A stretch of DNA of 45,069 nucleotides from Lachnospiraceae bacterium (GTDB lineage: Bacteria > Bacillota > Clostridia > Lachnospirales > Lachnospiraceae). Positions within the stretch are counted from its first letter, which is position 1; each line of letters opens with the position of its first letter. A model generated the notes under the pieces. It made no database searches. It was not told where the DNA came from and saw nothing but the letters and a program-made list of their open reading frames with translations. A program made the position numbers and the translations under genes. Positions 7,548 through 16,744 of the stretch are shown here, in pieces. The stretch spans positions 1-45,069 of the forward strand of contig JAFRXH010000013.1 in assembly GCA_017437785.1 (NCBI GenBank), in the 5' to 3' direction.

Positions 7548-9869
7548 TTGGAAGAGAATAAAGTACCCAGACGTAAAAAAAACAGGCACGGGTCCCCCGA
7601 AGTCTCAATGATGAAGACTATTCAAGGCAAGATCATTATCATGGCAATTGGCATGGTAATGTTTTTTGCTTTTCTGATATTCAGAACCTGGACCATAATG
7701 AGGGACAACGGCGAACGTTATAAAAAGCGCGTGCTGGAACAGCAGAAGTACGATTCCAGGGCGATCCCTTATCAGCGCGGAGCGATACTTGACCGTAACG
7801 GTACGCTTTTGGCTTATTCGGAGCGTGTGTATAACGTGGTACTCGACAGCTCTATGGCGCTTAACGATCCGGATGCTATCGAGGCTACGCTTAATGGTGT
7901 GAGTGCCACACTGGGATTTGAAAAGGATGTCGTACGCGAATATATCAAAGACCATCCGGAAAGCCAGTACCATATACTGGGGACGGTCACTTATGACCAG
8001 AGGCAGGAGTATGAGACATATATCGAGAATTACAATGCCACTGTCAAGGAAGAAAACAAGAACCGTGAGACCAAGCTTCCGGGCATAAATGCAAAGTCTG
8101 TATGGTTTGAGGATCAGTTCAGGCGCACCTATCCCGGCGGAACCCTTGCCAGTGATGCCATAGGCTTTACCACTGCCGACGGAAGAGGACAGTACGGGCT
8201 TGAGGAATACTATGACGATGTGCTGACCGGAAGGAATGGCCGCGAGTACGGTTATCTTACAGCGGAGAATGCGCTCGAGCGTACTGTGGTACCGCCTGAA
8301 AACGGGTATACTCTGGTAACTACTCTGGATTCCTATATACAGCGCGTGTGCGAGGAAAAGCTTAAAGCATATGATGAGGAGCACGCCGGCGAATTCCGTG
8401 AAAACGAAATGGGTGCCGATAATACCGGTGTCATAGTTATGGATATTCACAGTGGCGAGATCCTGGCAATGGCCAGCTATCCTTTTTATGACCTTAACGA
8501 TCCCAGAGACCTTTCCATGTACAGCGATATACAGATCGATCAGCTGGCCAGGATGGGTGGCTGGAGTGATGAGGAGCCTGCAGAAGGGGAAAGTGAGACC
8601 GAGGAGGAAAGGGAGACTAAGGAGGAAAGGGATGCAAGAGAGGAGAGCCGGCTGGAAAAAGCCAGACAGAACCTCTGGAAGAATTTCTGCATTTCCCAGT
8701 CCTATGAGCCCGGATCGGTCTGTAAGACCTTTACTGTAGCGGCAGCTCTTGATGCCGGTGTGATCCACGACGGCGATTCCTTTGACTGCCGCGGATATCT
8801 TACCTTTGGCGAAGGCAGCAAGGCAACAACAATCAGATGCCACCAGAGATACGGTGACGGCGTGATAACGTTAAAGCAGGCAGTGGAGAAATCCTGTAAC
8901 GTGGCTTTGATGCTCATAGGCCAGAAACTCGGGAAAGAAAATTTCCTCAAGTACCAGAGGAACTTCAACTTCGGTCTTCGTACCAATATAGATCTGGCCG
9001 GAGAGATGAGAACGGCATCTCTGGTATTTAATAAGAACAATATGGGTATAACGGAGCTTATGACATCGACCTTCGGTCAGGGCTTCAATGTAACGATGAT
9101 ACAGAATATCAGTGCTTACGCAAGCCTTGTTAATGGCGGATATTATTATCAGCCGCATATGGTAAAGCAGATAAAGGATTCCGGCGGTGCGGTGGTACAG
9201 AATATCGAGCCTACGATAGTAAGGCAGGTGGTATCCGAGAGCGTATCCAGACTGATGATAGATTACTGCATAGGAGTTGTTGATGAAGGTACAGGTACCA
9301 GGGCGCGCCCGGCAGGATACCGTATAGGCGGAAAGACCGGTACAGCAGAGCGTTCCGGTCAGGGTAAGAGGGATTACACTGTATCATTTATGGGCTTTGC
9401 GCCGGCTAATGATCCCCAGATAGCTATCTACGTAGTCATCGACAGGCCCAATACGGCTTCACAGGAAAACGGTACCCGTAATGCCTGCATACTGTGTAAA
9501 GACATACTTACCGAGATACTGCCTTATCTGCATATCTTTATGACAGAGCCGCTTACCGCGGCAGAGCGTAAGGAGCTTGAGGAGAAGGGATTAAAAGATA
9601 CTACGGCATTAAACAGTATCTCCGAAAACAGCATATCCGAAAACGAAGCTTCAGCTCCGGTACCCATGGAGGAAAAGCCGGATATCAGAGTCCTGATCGA
9701 TGATAAGACAGGTTATGCGATAGATCCTTTAAACGGTGAATATCTTGATCCGGAGACGGGCGTGCCCATCAACGGGGATTCGAGTATTTTCCAGGACGAG
9801 AACGGAAACTCAATAGAGATCGAAGTGCTTAAAGACGAGGAGAGCGAAAAGCCGGATCCCAGAGAATAG
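7548..9869 (+). CDS. Class B penicillin-binding protein 2 (FtsI/SpoVD type)
   Basis: Septal peptidoglycan transpeptidase of 773 residues. It has a cytoplasmic basic tail, one membrane anchor (about 28-46), a pedestal domain with 'RGAILDRNGTLLAYS' (77-91), and a transpeptidase domain with S390-V-C-K393 (nucleophile), S449-C-N451 and K596-T-G598. Oddities: a very acidic insertion at about 341-375 just ahead of the SxxK motif, and a tail (about 662-773) containing the duplicated 'ISENSISENE'. No PASTA domain is visible, which separates it from B. subtilis SpoVD. It begins with TTG at 7548 and GGAAAAGAG upstream. Whether it serves vegetative division or sporulation cannot be decided from sequence. 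Confidence 0.92.
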   Translation: MEENKVPRRKKNRHGSPEVSMMKTIQGKIIIMAIGMVMFFAFLIFRTWTIMRDNGERYKKRVLEQQKYDSRAIPYQRGAILDRNGTLLAYSERVYNVVLDSSMALNDPDAIEATLNGVSATLGFEKDVVREYIKDHPESQYHILGTVTYDQRQEYETYIENYNATVKEENKNRETKLPGINAKSVWFEDQFRRTYPGGTLASDAIGFTTADGRGQYGLEEYYDDVLTGRNGREYGYLTAENALERTVVPPENGYTLVTTLDSYIQRVCEEKLKAYDEEHAGEFRENEMGADNTGVIVMDIHSGEILAMASYPFYDLNDPRDLSMYSDIQIDQLARMGGWSDEEPAEGESETEEERETKEERDAREESRLEKARQNLWKNFCISQSYEPGSVCKTFTVAAALDAGVIHDGDSFDCRGYLTFGEGSKATTIRCHQRYGDGVITLKQAVEKSCNVALMLIGQKLGKENFLKYQRNFNFGLRTNIDLAGEMRTASLVFNKNNMGITELMTSTFGQGFNVTMIQNISAYASLVNGGYYYQPHMVKQIKDSGGAVVQNIEPTIVRQVVSESVSRLMIDYCIGVVDEGTGTRARPAGYRIGGKTGTAERSGQGKRDYTVSFMGFAPANDPQIAIYVVIDRPNTASQENGTRNACILCKDILTEILPYLHIFMTEPLTAAERKELEEKGLKDTTALNSISENSISENEASAPVPMEEKPDIRVLIDDKTGYAIDPLNGEYLDPETGVPINGDSSIFQDENGNSIEIEVLKDEESEKPDPRE

Positions 9870-9876
9870 AGGGTAT

Positions 9877-10845
9877 ATGATGAAAGATACATTGTTGGCA
9901 ATAATAATATCGTTTGCGGTAAGCGCAGCTCTGGGACCTTTTGTGATCCCGCTGCTGCTTCGTCTTAAGGTGGGGCAGACCGTAAGGGAAGAGGGGCCGG
10001 AAAGCCATAAGGCCAAAAACGGAACACCTACGATAGGAGGACTTATCTTTCTGGCGGGTATAGCTGTGGTATCTGTTGTCTTTGGTAAAAAGTATCCGCA
10101 GATGTCACCTGTGATGATACTGATAGTGGCGTTTGGGCTTATAGGTTTTATAGATGATTTTATCAAGGTCGTGCTTAAGCGTTCTAAGGGGCTGGCTGCA
10201 TGGCAGAAGTTTACGCTGCAGTTTATCGTTACGGCACTTTTTGCATGGTTTCTGGTCAGGTATGAGAATATAGATCTTGATATGATAGTGCCATTTACCA
10301 AAAAGGAACTGGATCCCGGGATACTGGGGCTGCCGATATTGTTTTTTGCCGTACTTGGAACCGATACGGGTTCGAATTTTACAGACGGACTGGACGGACT
10401 TGCGGCGTCGGTTACTGCGGCTATAGCATTGTTCTTTATGGTTGCTGCGGCCATATTGGGAGGAGAGGCAGCATCTGCGGTATCGGTAGTATCGGCTGCG
10501 GTATTCGGCGGCCTTTTAGGCTTCCTGCTCTTTAATGCCAATAAAGCCAGGGTATTTATGGGTGACACGGGAGCCCTGGCGCTGGGCGGTTATGTGGCGG
10601 GAGCGGCATATATGCTTCATCTGCCGCTTCTTTTGCCGATAGTGGCCATCATCTATGTTATAGAGGTTGCTTCGGTAATGATACAGGTATCTTACTTTAA
10701 GCTGACCCATGGAAAGAGGATCTTTAAGATGGCTCCGATACACCACCATTTTGAAAAATGCGGCTGGTCGGAAGCACAGATCATGACCCGCTTTACTGCG
10801 GTGACGATCATTGCGGCAGCGATCTGTCTGATCTCTATATTATAA
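9877..10845 (+). CDS. mraY: Phospho-N-acetylmuramoyl-pentapeptide transferase
   Basis: Integral membrane enzyme that links UDP-MurNAc-pentapeptide to undecaprenyl phosphate, giving lipid I. The 322 residues carry about ten membrane segments and the family blocks 'SHKAKNGTPTIGG' (about 45-57), 'GFIDDFIKV' with the Asp pair (about 90-98), 'NFTDGLDGLAA', 'GDTGALALGG' and the histidine motif 'APIHHHFEKCGW'. All catalytic motifs are present. Two adjacent ATG codons (9877, 9880) are possible; GAGGG (9869-9873) gives the better spacing to 9880. The 41-base gap to murD contains the small hairpin CACGGC-TGC-GCCGTG (10852-10866). Confidence 0.96.
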   Translation: MMKDTLLAIIISFAVSAALGPFVIPLLLRLKVGQTVREEGPESHKAKNGTPTIGGLIFLAGIAVVSVVFGKKYPQMSPVMILIVAFGLIGFIDDFIKVVLKRSKGLAAWQKFTLQFIVTALFAWFLVRYENIDLDMIVPFTKKELDPGILGLPILFFAVLGTDTGSNFTDGLDGLAASVTAAIALFFMVAAAILGGEAASAVSVVSAAVFGGLLGFLLFNANKARVFMGDTGALALGGYVAGAAYMLHLPLLLPIVAIIYVIEVASVMIQVSYFKLTHGKRIFKMAPIHHHFEKCGWSEAQIMTRFTAVTIIAAAICLISIL

Positions 10846-10886
10846 AAATATCACGGCTGCGCCGTGGGCATTTGCGGGGAGAAGAA

Positions 10887-12296
10887 ATGGAATTAAAAGG
10901 GAAAAAAGTTGTAGTAATAGGCGCGGGAAAAAGCGGTATCGCTGCGGCAAAGCTGCTTGATCAGATCGGGGCGCAGATCGTTCTTTTTGATCAGAATGAG
11001 AGTCTGGATATAGAGTCTCTTATAAAGAAGATCCCTCCGAATACTCATGTTTATGCAGGAGAGCTTCCCGAAGAAGAGAAAAAGGATGCGGCATTACTGG
11101 TCATGAGTCCGGGAGTCCCTGTTGACACACCTTTGGTTGACAGCTTCAGGGCGCTTGATATACCTGTGTGGGGCGAGATAGAGCTGGCATACCGTTATTC
11201 GAAGGGGCGTCTTATCGCGATCACGGGCACGAACGGGAAAACCACCACCACAGCCCTTACGGGACATATCATGAGGGACTGGTATACGCATGCAGGCATA
11301 GACGGACAGGTGTATGTAGTGGGAAATATAGGTGATCCCTATACCGGTATAGCTTTACAGACAAAAGAGAATGATACCGTAGTGCTGGAAGTATCCAGTT
11401 TCCAGCTGGAGACCATAGATGAATTTCATCCGCAGATATCGGCTATATTAAATATTACTCCGGACCATTTAAACCGTCATCATACGATGGAGGCCTATAC
11501 GGCCTGTAAAGAGGCTATTGCGCGAAATCAGACGAAAGATGAGCATTGCATACTCAATATGGCGGATGCTCGTCTCAAAGAATTTGCCCAAAACCGCTGC
11601 ATACCGCGGGTGTCGTTCTTTTCGTCGGAAGGACGCATTGATGCGGCAGATAAGCCTTCCATGAACCTGTTTTATGAAGATGATCACATATATGCAGCAC
11701 AGCGCAGCTCTTCAGAAGGAGGGATGGGCGGTGTCTCAAAGCTTATGGACATACATGCGATGAAACTGCTGGGGACACATAATGTTGAAAATGTTATGGC
11801 TGCGATCGCGATGTGCGCGGCAGCAGGCGTGCCGATGGAGAGGATAATACCGTCCGTATGTACATTTGAAGCAGTAGAGCACAGGATAGAGTATACTGCA
11901 ACGGTCAACGGGGTCGATTACTATAATGATTCAAAGGGGACCAATCCCGATGCGGCTATAAAAGGGATACAGGCCATGGTAAAGAAAACGGTACTCATCG
12001 GCGGCGGATACGATAAACAGAACGAATATGACGAATGGATAGAGAGTTTTGACGGCAAGGTCACTTATCTGATACTGATAGGACAGACTGCAGAGAAGAT
12101 AGAAAAATGTGCCCATTCCCACGGCTTTATGAATACGGTCATGGCGACGGATATGGAAGACGCCGTAAATAAAGCGCATGAACTGGCAAAGCCCGGGGAG
12201 GCTGTACTGCTTTCGCCTGCATGCGCCAGCTGGGGGATGTTTGATAATTACGAGCAGCGGGGGCGGATATTCAAGGAACTGGTCAGGAGCCTTTAA
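10887..12296 (+). CDS. murD: UDP-N-acetylmuramoylalanine-D-glutamate ligase
   Basis: Cytoplasmic ATP-dependent ligase that adds D-glutamate to UDP-MurNAc-L-alanine. The 469 residues show an N-terminal UDP-binding fold ('VVVIGAGKSGIAAAKLL', 8-24), the ATP-binding loop GTNGKTTTT (114-122), the central domain ('EVSSFQLETI', 'NITPDHLNRH') and a C-terminal domain ('NDSKGTNPDAAIKGI', 'LLSPACASWGMFDNYEQRG'). The ATG at 10887 is taken because it directly precedes the Rossmann motif and follows GGGGAGAAGA; longer readings would run into mraY. ftsW begins 4 bases after the stop. Confidence 0.96.
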   Translation: MELKGKKVVVIGAGKSGIAAAKLLDQIGAQIVLFDQNESLDIESLIKKIPPNTHVYAGELPEEEKKDAALLVMSPGVPVDTPLVDSFRALDIPVWGEIELAYRYSKGRLIAITGTNGKTTTTALTGHIMRDWYTHAGIDGQVYVVGNIGDPYTGIALQTKENDTVVLEVSSFQLETIDEFHPQISAILNITPDHLNRHHTMEAYTACKEAIARNQTKDEHCILNMADARLKEFAQNRCIPRVSFFSSEGRIDAADKPSMNLFYEDDHIYAAQRSSSEGGMGGVSKLMDIHAMKLLGTHNVENVMAAIAMCAAAGVPMERIIPSVCTFEAVEHRIEYTATVNGVDYYNDSKGTNPDAAIKGIQAMVKKTVLIGGGYDKQNEYDEWIESFDGKVTYLILIGQTAEKIEKCAHSHGFMNTVMATDMEDAVNKAHELAKPGEAVLLSPACASWGMFDNYEQRGRIFKELVRSL

Positions 12297-12299
12297 GGA

Positions 12300-13496
12300 A
12301 TGGAAGAAGCTGTAAAGACGAAAAAACACAGAAGGAGAAGGCGCGCCGGTGATCCGGTGGTACTTCCCGATCTGGTCATACTTGGGGCTCTATTTGGGCT
12401 GATGATAATAGGGGCGGTAATGATCTATTCTACCACCTCCTATACTTCGGATCTTAATAACCAGTCACAGTTCCTTAAGAAACAGCTGCTGGCTGAGTTT
12501 TTGGGACTTGTGGCTATCGCGGGAATATATCTGCTGCCTTACAATACTATCAAATGGGTGGGCGGACGGCCTATGAGACTTATACTTTTGTTCGGATCGC
12601 TGCTAAGCGTATTCCTGCTTAAGACACCTCTTGGAAAGACCGTTAAGGGCGCTACGCGCTGGATAGTCATCGGACCTATGCAGGTACAGCCTGCAGAGAT
12701 AGTCAAGATAGCCATACTGATCTATATTGCTGGATTTATCGCTGAGAAAAAGGAATTTATCAACACCAGGACGGGCTTCTTTCATGCACTGGCAGTTACG
12801 GGATTATCGGCCGGACTTGTGTATAAGATATCAAATAACCTTTCCAGTGCCTTGATCATCGGCGGCATAGGAGTGCTGATGATATTTGCTTCGACTAAGG
12901 ACTGGGCTAAACAGATCATAGGATATGCACTGATAATTGTACTGGGAGTATGGTTCATGATATCCAAGGCTCACAGTGCACAGGCCGCCGGTCAGGTGGA
13001 TACACTTAAGTTCAGATATAAGCGTATCCTGGTATGGGAAGACCCCACCAATCCGGATTTCTATTACGAAGGTGCATTCCAGACCCTGCAGGGGCTTTAT
13101 GCAATAGGAAGCGGCGGGGTATTTGGCAAAGGCATCGGTAAAGGTATTCAGAAGCTTGATAAGATCCCGGAGGTTCATAATGACATGATCTATTCGGCGA
13201 TCTGTGAGGAAACAGGTCTGATAGGAGCGGTGGTGGTAATGCTCCTGCTGGGCACAATGGTGGTACGGTGTTTCCAGCTCGCATTGAAAGCAAGGGATAC
13301 ATATGGAATGCTGCTGTGTACGGGAGTGATGCTCCATATAGCCATACAGACGATATTGAACGTGATGGTCGTTACCAATACAATGCCCAATACCGGGGTC
13401 AGTCTGCCGTTTATCAGTTACGGCGGTTCTTCGGCGTTGTTTCTTATGGCAGAAGTGGGGCTGGTGCTGCGTGTGGGCAGATACAGCAGCCGGTGA
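12300..13496 (+). CDS. ftsW: SEDS-family peptidoglycan glycosyltransferase FtsW
   Basis: Polytopic SEDS glycosyltransferase that polymerises lipid II at the septum together with the class B PBP encoded upstream. The 398 residues contain a basic N-terminal tail ('KTKKHRRRRRAG') and about ten membrane segments. Family signatures: 'FLKKQLLAEFLGL' near the start, 'WIVIGPMQVQPAEIVKIAI' and the closing 'TGVSLPFISYGGSSALFLMAEVGLVLRV'. Given its position in the mraZ cluster FtsW is favoured over RodA or SpoVE, although the sequence alone does not separate FtsW from SpoVE. The divIB start is 6 bases downstream. Confidence 0.92.
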   Translation: MEEAVKTKKHRRRRRAGDPVVLPDLVILGALFGLMIIGAVMIYSTTSYTSDLNNQSQFLKKQLLAEFLGLVAIAGIYLLPYNTIKWVGGRPMRLILLFGSLLSVFLLKTPLGKTVKGATRWIVIGPMQVQPAEIVKIAILIYIAGFIAEKKEFINTRTGFFHALAVTGLSAGLVYKISNNLSSALIIGGIGVLMIFASTKDWAKQIIGYALIIVLGVWFMISKAHSAQAAGQVDTLKFRYKRILVWEDPTNPDFYYEGAFQTLQGLYAIGSGGVFGKGIGKGIQKLDKIPEVHNDMIYSAICEETGLIGAVVVMLLLGTMVVRCFQLALKARDTYGMLLCTGVMLHIAIQTILNVMVVTNTMPNTGVSLPFISYGGSSALFLMAEVGLVLRVGRYSSR

Positions 13497-13501
13497 GCAG
13501 T

Positions 13502-14236
13502 ATGGATGATTCTTTAAGGACCAGAGTTAAGATACTGGTAGCAGAACTGATCATATGTGTTTTACTCGCCGCTTTTTTCGTGGTGCTGAATGAATTTACG
13601 ATAACCTCTATCATAGTGCAGGGGAATGAGCATTACTCATCCTCACAGATAAAGGAGATAATCGAGAACGGATGGTTTGGGGATAACTCCCTGATACTGT
13701 CGCTTAAATACAGGCATAAAGCCTTTAAGGATCTCCCCTTTGTGGAGACCATGGAAGTCAAAATAGAAGACAGGCATTCTGTAAGGGTCATTGTATATGA
13801 AAAAGCCCTGGCGGGTTACATAAAATATCTTGACCGTTATATGTATTTCGACAAGGACGGTATCATAGTAGAGAATGCGGATGTTCCTACGGAGGGACTG
13901 CCGCTTGTGACGGGGCTGGAATTTGACCACATCACGATGTTTGAGCCACTGCCGGTAGGGGATAAGAGCGTATTTCAGACCATACTGGATGTTACGAAGA
14001 TACTGGCAAAGCACGATATGAGTGCCGATAAGATATACTTTAACGAGAAGCTGGAAATGACTCTGTACTTTGGGGAGATGCGTATCATGCTGGGCAGCAC
14101 CGACATGCTCGAAGAGAAGCTGCAGCAGGTGGAAGCTATCATGGCAAGCCTTAAAGGACGTGAATTTTCGGGGGTTTTGGATCTGAGTACCTATGACGGA
14201 AATACCAGTCAATTCAGCTTCCAGATCGACGAATAA
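13502..14236 (+). CDS. divIB: Cell division protein FtsQ/DivIB
   Basis: Bitopic septal protein of 244 residues: short cytoplasmic tail, one membrane segment (about 12-32), then an extracellular POTRA domain ('ITSIIVQGNEHYSSSQIKEII') and a beta domain ('VRVIVYEKALAGYIKYLDRYMYFDKDGIIVE'), which are the FtsQ/DivIB landmarks. It scaffolds FtsL/DivIC and regulates the transpeptidase. ATG 13502 was chosen because longer frames overlap ftsW entirely. In many relatives murG lies between ftsW and this gene; here nothing separates them. Confidence 0.9.
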   Translation: MDDSLRTRVKILVAELIICVLLAAFFVVLNEFTITSIIVQGNEHYSSSQIKEIIENGWFGDNSLILSLKYRHKAFKDLPFVETMEVKIEDRHSVRVIVYEKALAGYIKYLDRYMYFDKDGIIVENADVPTEGLPLVTGLEFDHITMFEPLPVGDKSVFQTILDVTKILAKHDMSADKIYFNEKLEMTLYFGEMRIMLGSTDMLEEKLQQVEAIMASLKGREFSGVLDLSTYDGNTSQFSFQIDE

Positions 14237-14293
14237 ATTGACTACAACAGTCAACACCCTTAAATTGCGCGTTATTTTGCGTCCCAAAGCTGT

Positions 14294-14321
14294 TGCGCAA
14301 TAAAAAAAAATTTTATATTAT
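14294..14321 (+). promoter_or_regulatory. Candidate ftsZ promoter in the divIB-ftsZ gap
   Basis: TTGCGC (14294-14299), a 16-base A/T-rich spacer and TATTAT (14316-14321). The 195-base gap also contains a perfect 6-bp hairpin (TTGACT/AGTCAA, 14238-14254) and the inverted repeat ATTGCGC (14264-14270) / GCGCAAT (14295-14301), which overlaps the -35 box and could be an operator or weak terminator. Confidence 0.5.
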
Positions 14322-14431
14322 AAACAAGGCGTTATAAAACAAGCGTTACATGATGTAGTAGTAAAGCAGTGGGATAATACACAATATCCTGTATGTCCTG
14401 CGCGCATATCACCATGAGGAGGTTTAAAAAA

Positions 14432-15841
14432 TTGTTTGAGTTATCGGATGTTAAGTCAAGTGAGATCGTAAAGATCAAAGTAGCAGGTGTAGGCGGTGCA
14501 GGAAATAACGCTGTAAATCGCATGATCGATGAAGGCATAGCCGGAGTTGAGTATTATGCAGTCAACTGTGATAAGCAGGCTCTGCTCAATACAAAAGCAA
14601 GACCGATCCAGATAGGAGAAAAAACTACCCAGGGCTTCGGTGCAGGTGCTGATCCCGAAATCGGCTGTGCTGCAGCTCAGGAAAGTATAGACGAGATCAA
14701 GGAAGCATTAGAGGGCGCTGACATGGTATTCATCACTGCCGGTATGGGCGGCGGAACAGGTACTGGAGCGGCTCCTGTGGTTGCAAAGATCGCAAAGGAT
14801 ATGGGAGCACTGGTCGTAGCTGTTGTTACCAAGCCTTTCAGCTACGAAGGTGATGTGCGTATGCAGAATGCATACAGCGGTATCGAGAATTTAAGAAACA
14901 ATGTCGATACGATGGTTGTCATCCCTAATGATAAGATCCTTGAGATTGCTGACCGCCGTATGACAAAGAAGGAAGGCTTTAAGAAGGCAGACGAGATACT
15001 TCAGCAGGTTGTACAGAGCATTACCGAGCTGATCAACAATGTTCTCGATGTAAATATCGACTTTGCCGATGTTAAGAAGGTTATGTGCAATGCCGGCATC
15101 GCTCACGTGGGCGTAGGTTTCGGATCCGGTGATGAGAAGGCTATGGATGCGGTCAAGCAGGCCGTTGAGAGCAAGCTGCTCGAGACCAATATCGGCAATG
15201 CAAAGGCTGTTCTGCTTAATGTAACTGCAGGCAACTATACAATGTACGATGAGCAGACCATTTCCGAATACATCGTTTCACAGACCGGACGCAGCGTTAA
15301 TCTTATCATCGGTTCAAATGATGTTGAAGATGAAGACATGCAGGAAAACTGCAAGGTAGTACTTATAGCTACCGGTATAGATGATCCGATGATCCATTCT
15401 TCGGGAAGGATCGTTAATCCCAACCAGTACCGTCCCAATGTACGTCCGGGACAGATGAGCGGAATGCCCCAGCTCAACAGACCGCAGTTTGTTCAGGGGC
15501 AGGGAATGTCTCAGATGCAGCAGGGTGAGACGCTTGCACAGCGTGGCATGACCGGACCTTTAAGAGGCGGTATGGCTCAGTTCCCCGGAGCTGCTCAGGA
15601 TATGCAGGATCCGAATATGCAGCCTATGCAGCAGGGAAATGTCGCTTATGATGATCCCAACGCTATGCCTTCACAGGGAGTACCCATGGGGACCAACAAT
15701 CTGCCCCGCTTTAACAACGGTGTGGCAAACGGCGGATTTAATTCAAATGCGGGTACGGGACGTATTCCGACCAAGCCCCGTGAGCAGTTCGATATCCCCA
15801 GCTTCATAAGCAAGAGCAGGAGTAAGAAGCGCGACGAATGA
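14432..15841 (+). CDS. ftsZ: Cell division GTPase FtsZ
   Basis: Tubulin homologue that forms the Z ring. From TTG 14432 it has 469 residues: GTPase domain with '[15 protein letters not shown]' (18-32), the tubulin signature GGGTGTG (106-112) and the T7-loop region '[17 protein letters not shown]'; a linker of about 110 residues rich in Met, Gln, Pro, Asn and Gly; and the C-terminal peptide 'FDIPSFIS', which binds FtsA/SepF-type partners. AGGAGG (14417-14422) lies 9 bases before the TTG; upstream ATG codons (14393, 14414) have no comparable binding site. A terminator follows at 15868. Confidence 0.95.
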   Translation: MFELSDVKSSEIVKIKVAGVGGAGNNAVNRMIDEGIAGVEYYAVNCDKQALLNTKARPIQIGEKTTQGFGAGADPEIGCAAAQESIDEIKEALEGADMVFITAGMGGGTGTGAAPVVAKIAKDMGALVVAVVTKPFSYEGDVRMQNAYSGIENLRNNVDTMVVIPNDKILEIADRRMTKKEGFKKADEILQQVVQSITELINNVLDVNIDFADVKKVMCNAGIAHVGVGFGSGDEKAMDAVKQAVESKLLETNIGNAKAVLLNVTAGNYTMYDEQTISEYIVSQTGRSVNLIIGSNDVEDEDMQENCKVVLIATGIDDPMIHSSGRIVNPNQYRPNVRPGQMSGMPQLNRPQFVQGQGMSQMQQGETLAQRGMTGPLRGGMAQFPGAAQDMQDPNMQPMQQGNVAYDDPNAMPSQGVPMGTNNLPRFNNGVANGGFNSNAGTGRIPTKPREQFDIPSFISKSRSKKRDE

Positions 15842-15867
15842 TACGCTGACAACATAAAGCTGATCGG

Positions 15868-15895
15868 ATCCCCCTGAATAAGGGGGATTCTTATT
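15868..15895 (+). terminator. Terminator after ftsZ
   Basis: ATCCCCCT (15868-15875) pairs with AGGGGGAT (15881-15888) around a 5-base loop; the following TTCTTATT is only partly T-rich. Confidence 0.7.
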
Positions 15896-15937
15896 ATAAA
15901 CAGGAATACATACTATGCGTATTTTAAAGGAGATAAC

Positions 15938-16744
15938 ATGAAAACAGGAAAGCCGGTTTTTGAAAAAGGATACACATACGTAGCCGGAATACTCAATCTT
16001 ACACCCGATTCATTCAGCGACGGCGGAAAATATGAAGAGGAAGGCGCGCTTAATATCGTGGAGCGTATGATAGCCGAAGGGGCCGATATGATAGACATAG
16101 GTGCCGAATCCACGCGGCCCGGGGCTCTGGCTGTGGATGCCGCAGAGGAAAAAAGACGCCTGATACCCGTGATAGAAGCCATACGCAAAAGTTATGACAT
16201 TTATATCTCGGTGGATACATACAAGCCGCAGGTGGCAGACGCTGCGCTTTCGGCCGGTGCGGATATGATAAATGATATAAGCGGTCTGGGTTACGGCGGT
16301 ACAGGCATGTTAAGAGCAGCTTTTAAGCATAAAGCGCCGATAATAATGATGTACAATAAGGATTATCATGGCCTTCCGGAAAAGAAAGAGGAGCTGGTAG
16401 AGTATATAAAAGATGTTCTTTCCGGCTGCGCGGATAAAGCTGCAGCAGAAGGTTTATCAAGGGACCGGATAATAATAGATCCGGGTATCGGTTTTGCAGG
16501 CGGGACAGAAAACGATCTTACAATATTAAGAAATCTTGATGATATATGCAGCCTTGGCTATAAAGTGATGCTTGGATGTTCCAGAAAATCGGTGATAGGA
16601 AACAGCTTAGATCTCCCTGTAGACCAGAGGGAGGAAGCGACTATAGTTACCAGCATACTTGGGGCTCAGGCGGGGTGCGCCATCGTGCGTGTACACAATG
16701 TGCTTTCAAACCGCAGAGCCCTTGATATGCTGGCAGTTATTTAG
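15938..16744 (+). CDS. folP: Dihydropteroate synthase
   Basis: Joins p-aminobenzoate to dihydropterin pyrophosphate in folate synthesis; the sulfonamide target. The 268 residues form a TIM barrel with both signatures: 'GILNLTPDSFSDGGKY' (about 17-32) and 'MIDIGAESTRPGA' (about 53-65). Other family blocks are 'SVDTYKPQVADAAL', 'MINDISGL', 'IIIDPGIGFAG', 'MLGCSRKSVIG' and the closing 'VRVHNV'. RBS AAAGGAG precedes the ATG. No other folate gene is next to it. Its stop codon overlaps the stop of the convergent gene on the other strand, so there is no room for a terminator between them. Confidence 0.95.
   Translation: MKTGKPVFEKGYTYVAGILNLTPDSFSDGGKYEEEGALNIVERMIAEGADMIDIGAESTRPGALAVDAAEEKRRLIPVIEAIRKSYDIYISVDTYKPQVADAALSAGADMINDISGLGYGGTGMLRAAFKHKAPIIMMYNKDYHGLPEKKEELVEYIKDVLSGCADKAAAEGLSRDRIIIDPGIGFAGGTENDLTILRNLDDICSLGYKVMLGCSRKSVIGNSLDLPVDQREEATIVTSILGAQAGCAIVRVHNVLSNRRALDMLAVI

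Noticed and set aside
7605-8843. Minus-strand open frame of 412 codons inside the transpeptidase gene
   Set aside because: Entirely antisense to a complete, motif-verified gene; length reflects codon bias, not coding.
14264-14310. ATTGCGC/GCGCAAT inverted repeat as the terminator of the mraZ cluster
   Set aside because: The loop is 24 bases and the plus strand is followed by A rather than T residues, so termination on this strand is unlikely; it was listed only as a possible operator near the ftsZ promoter.
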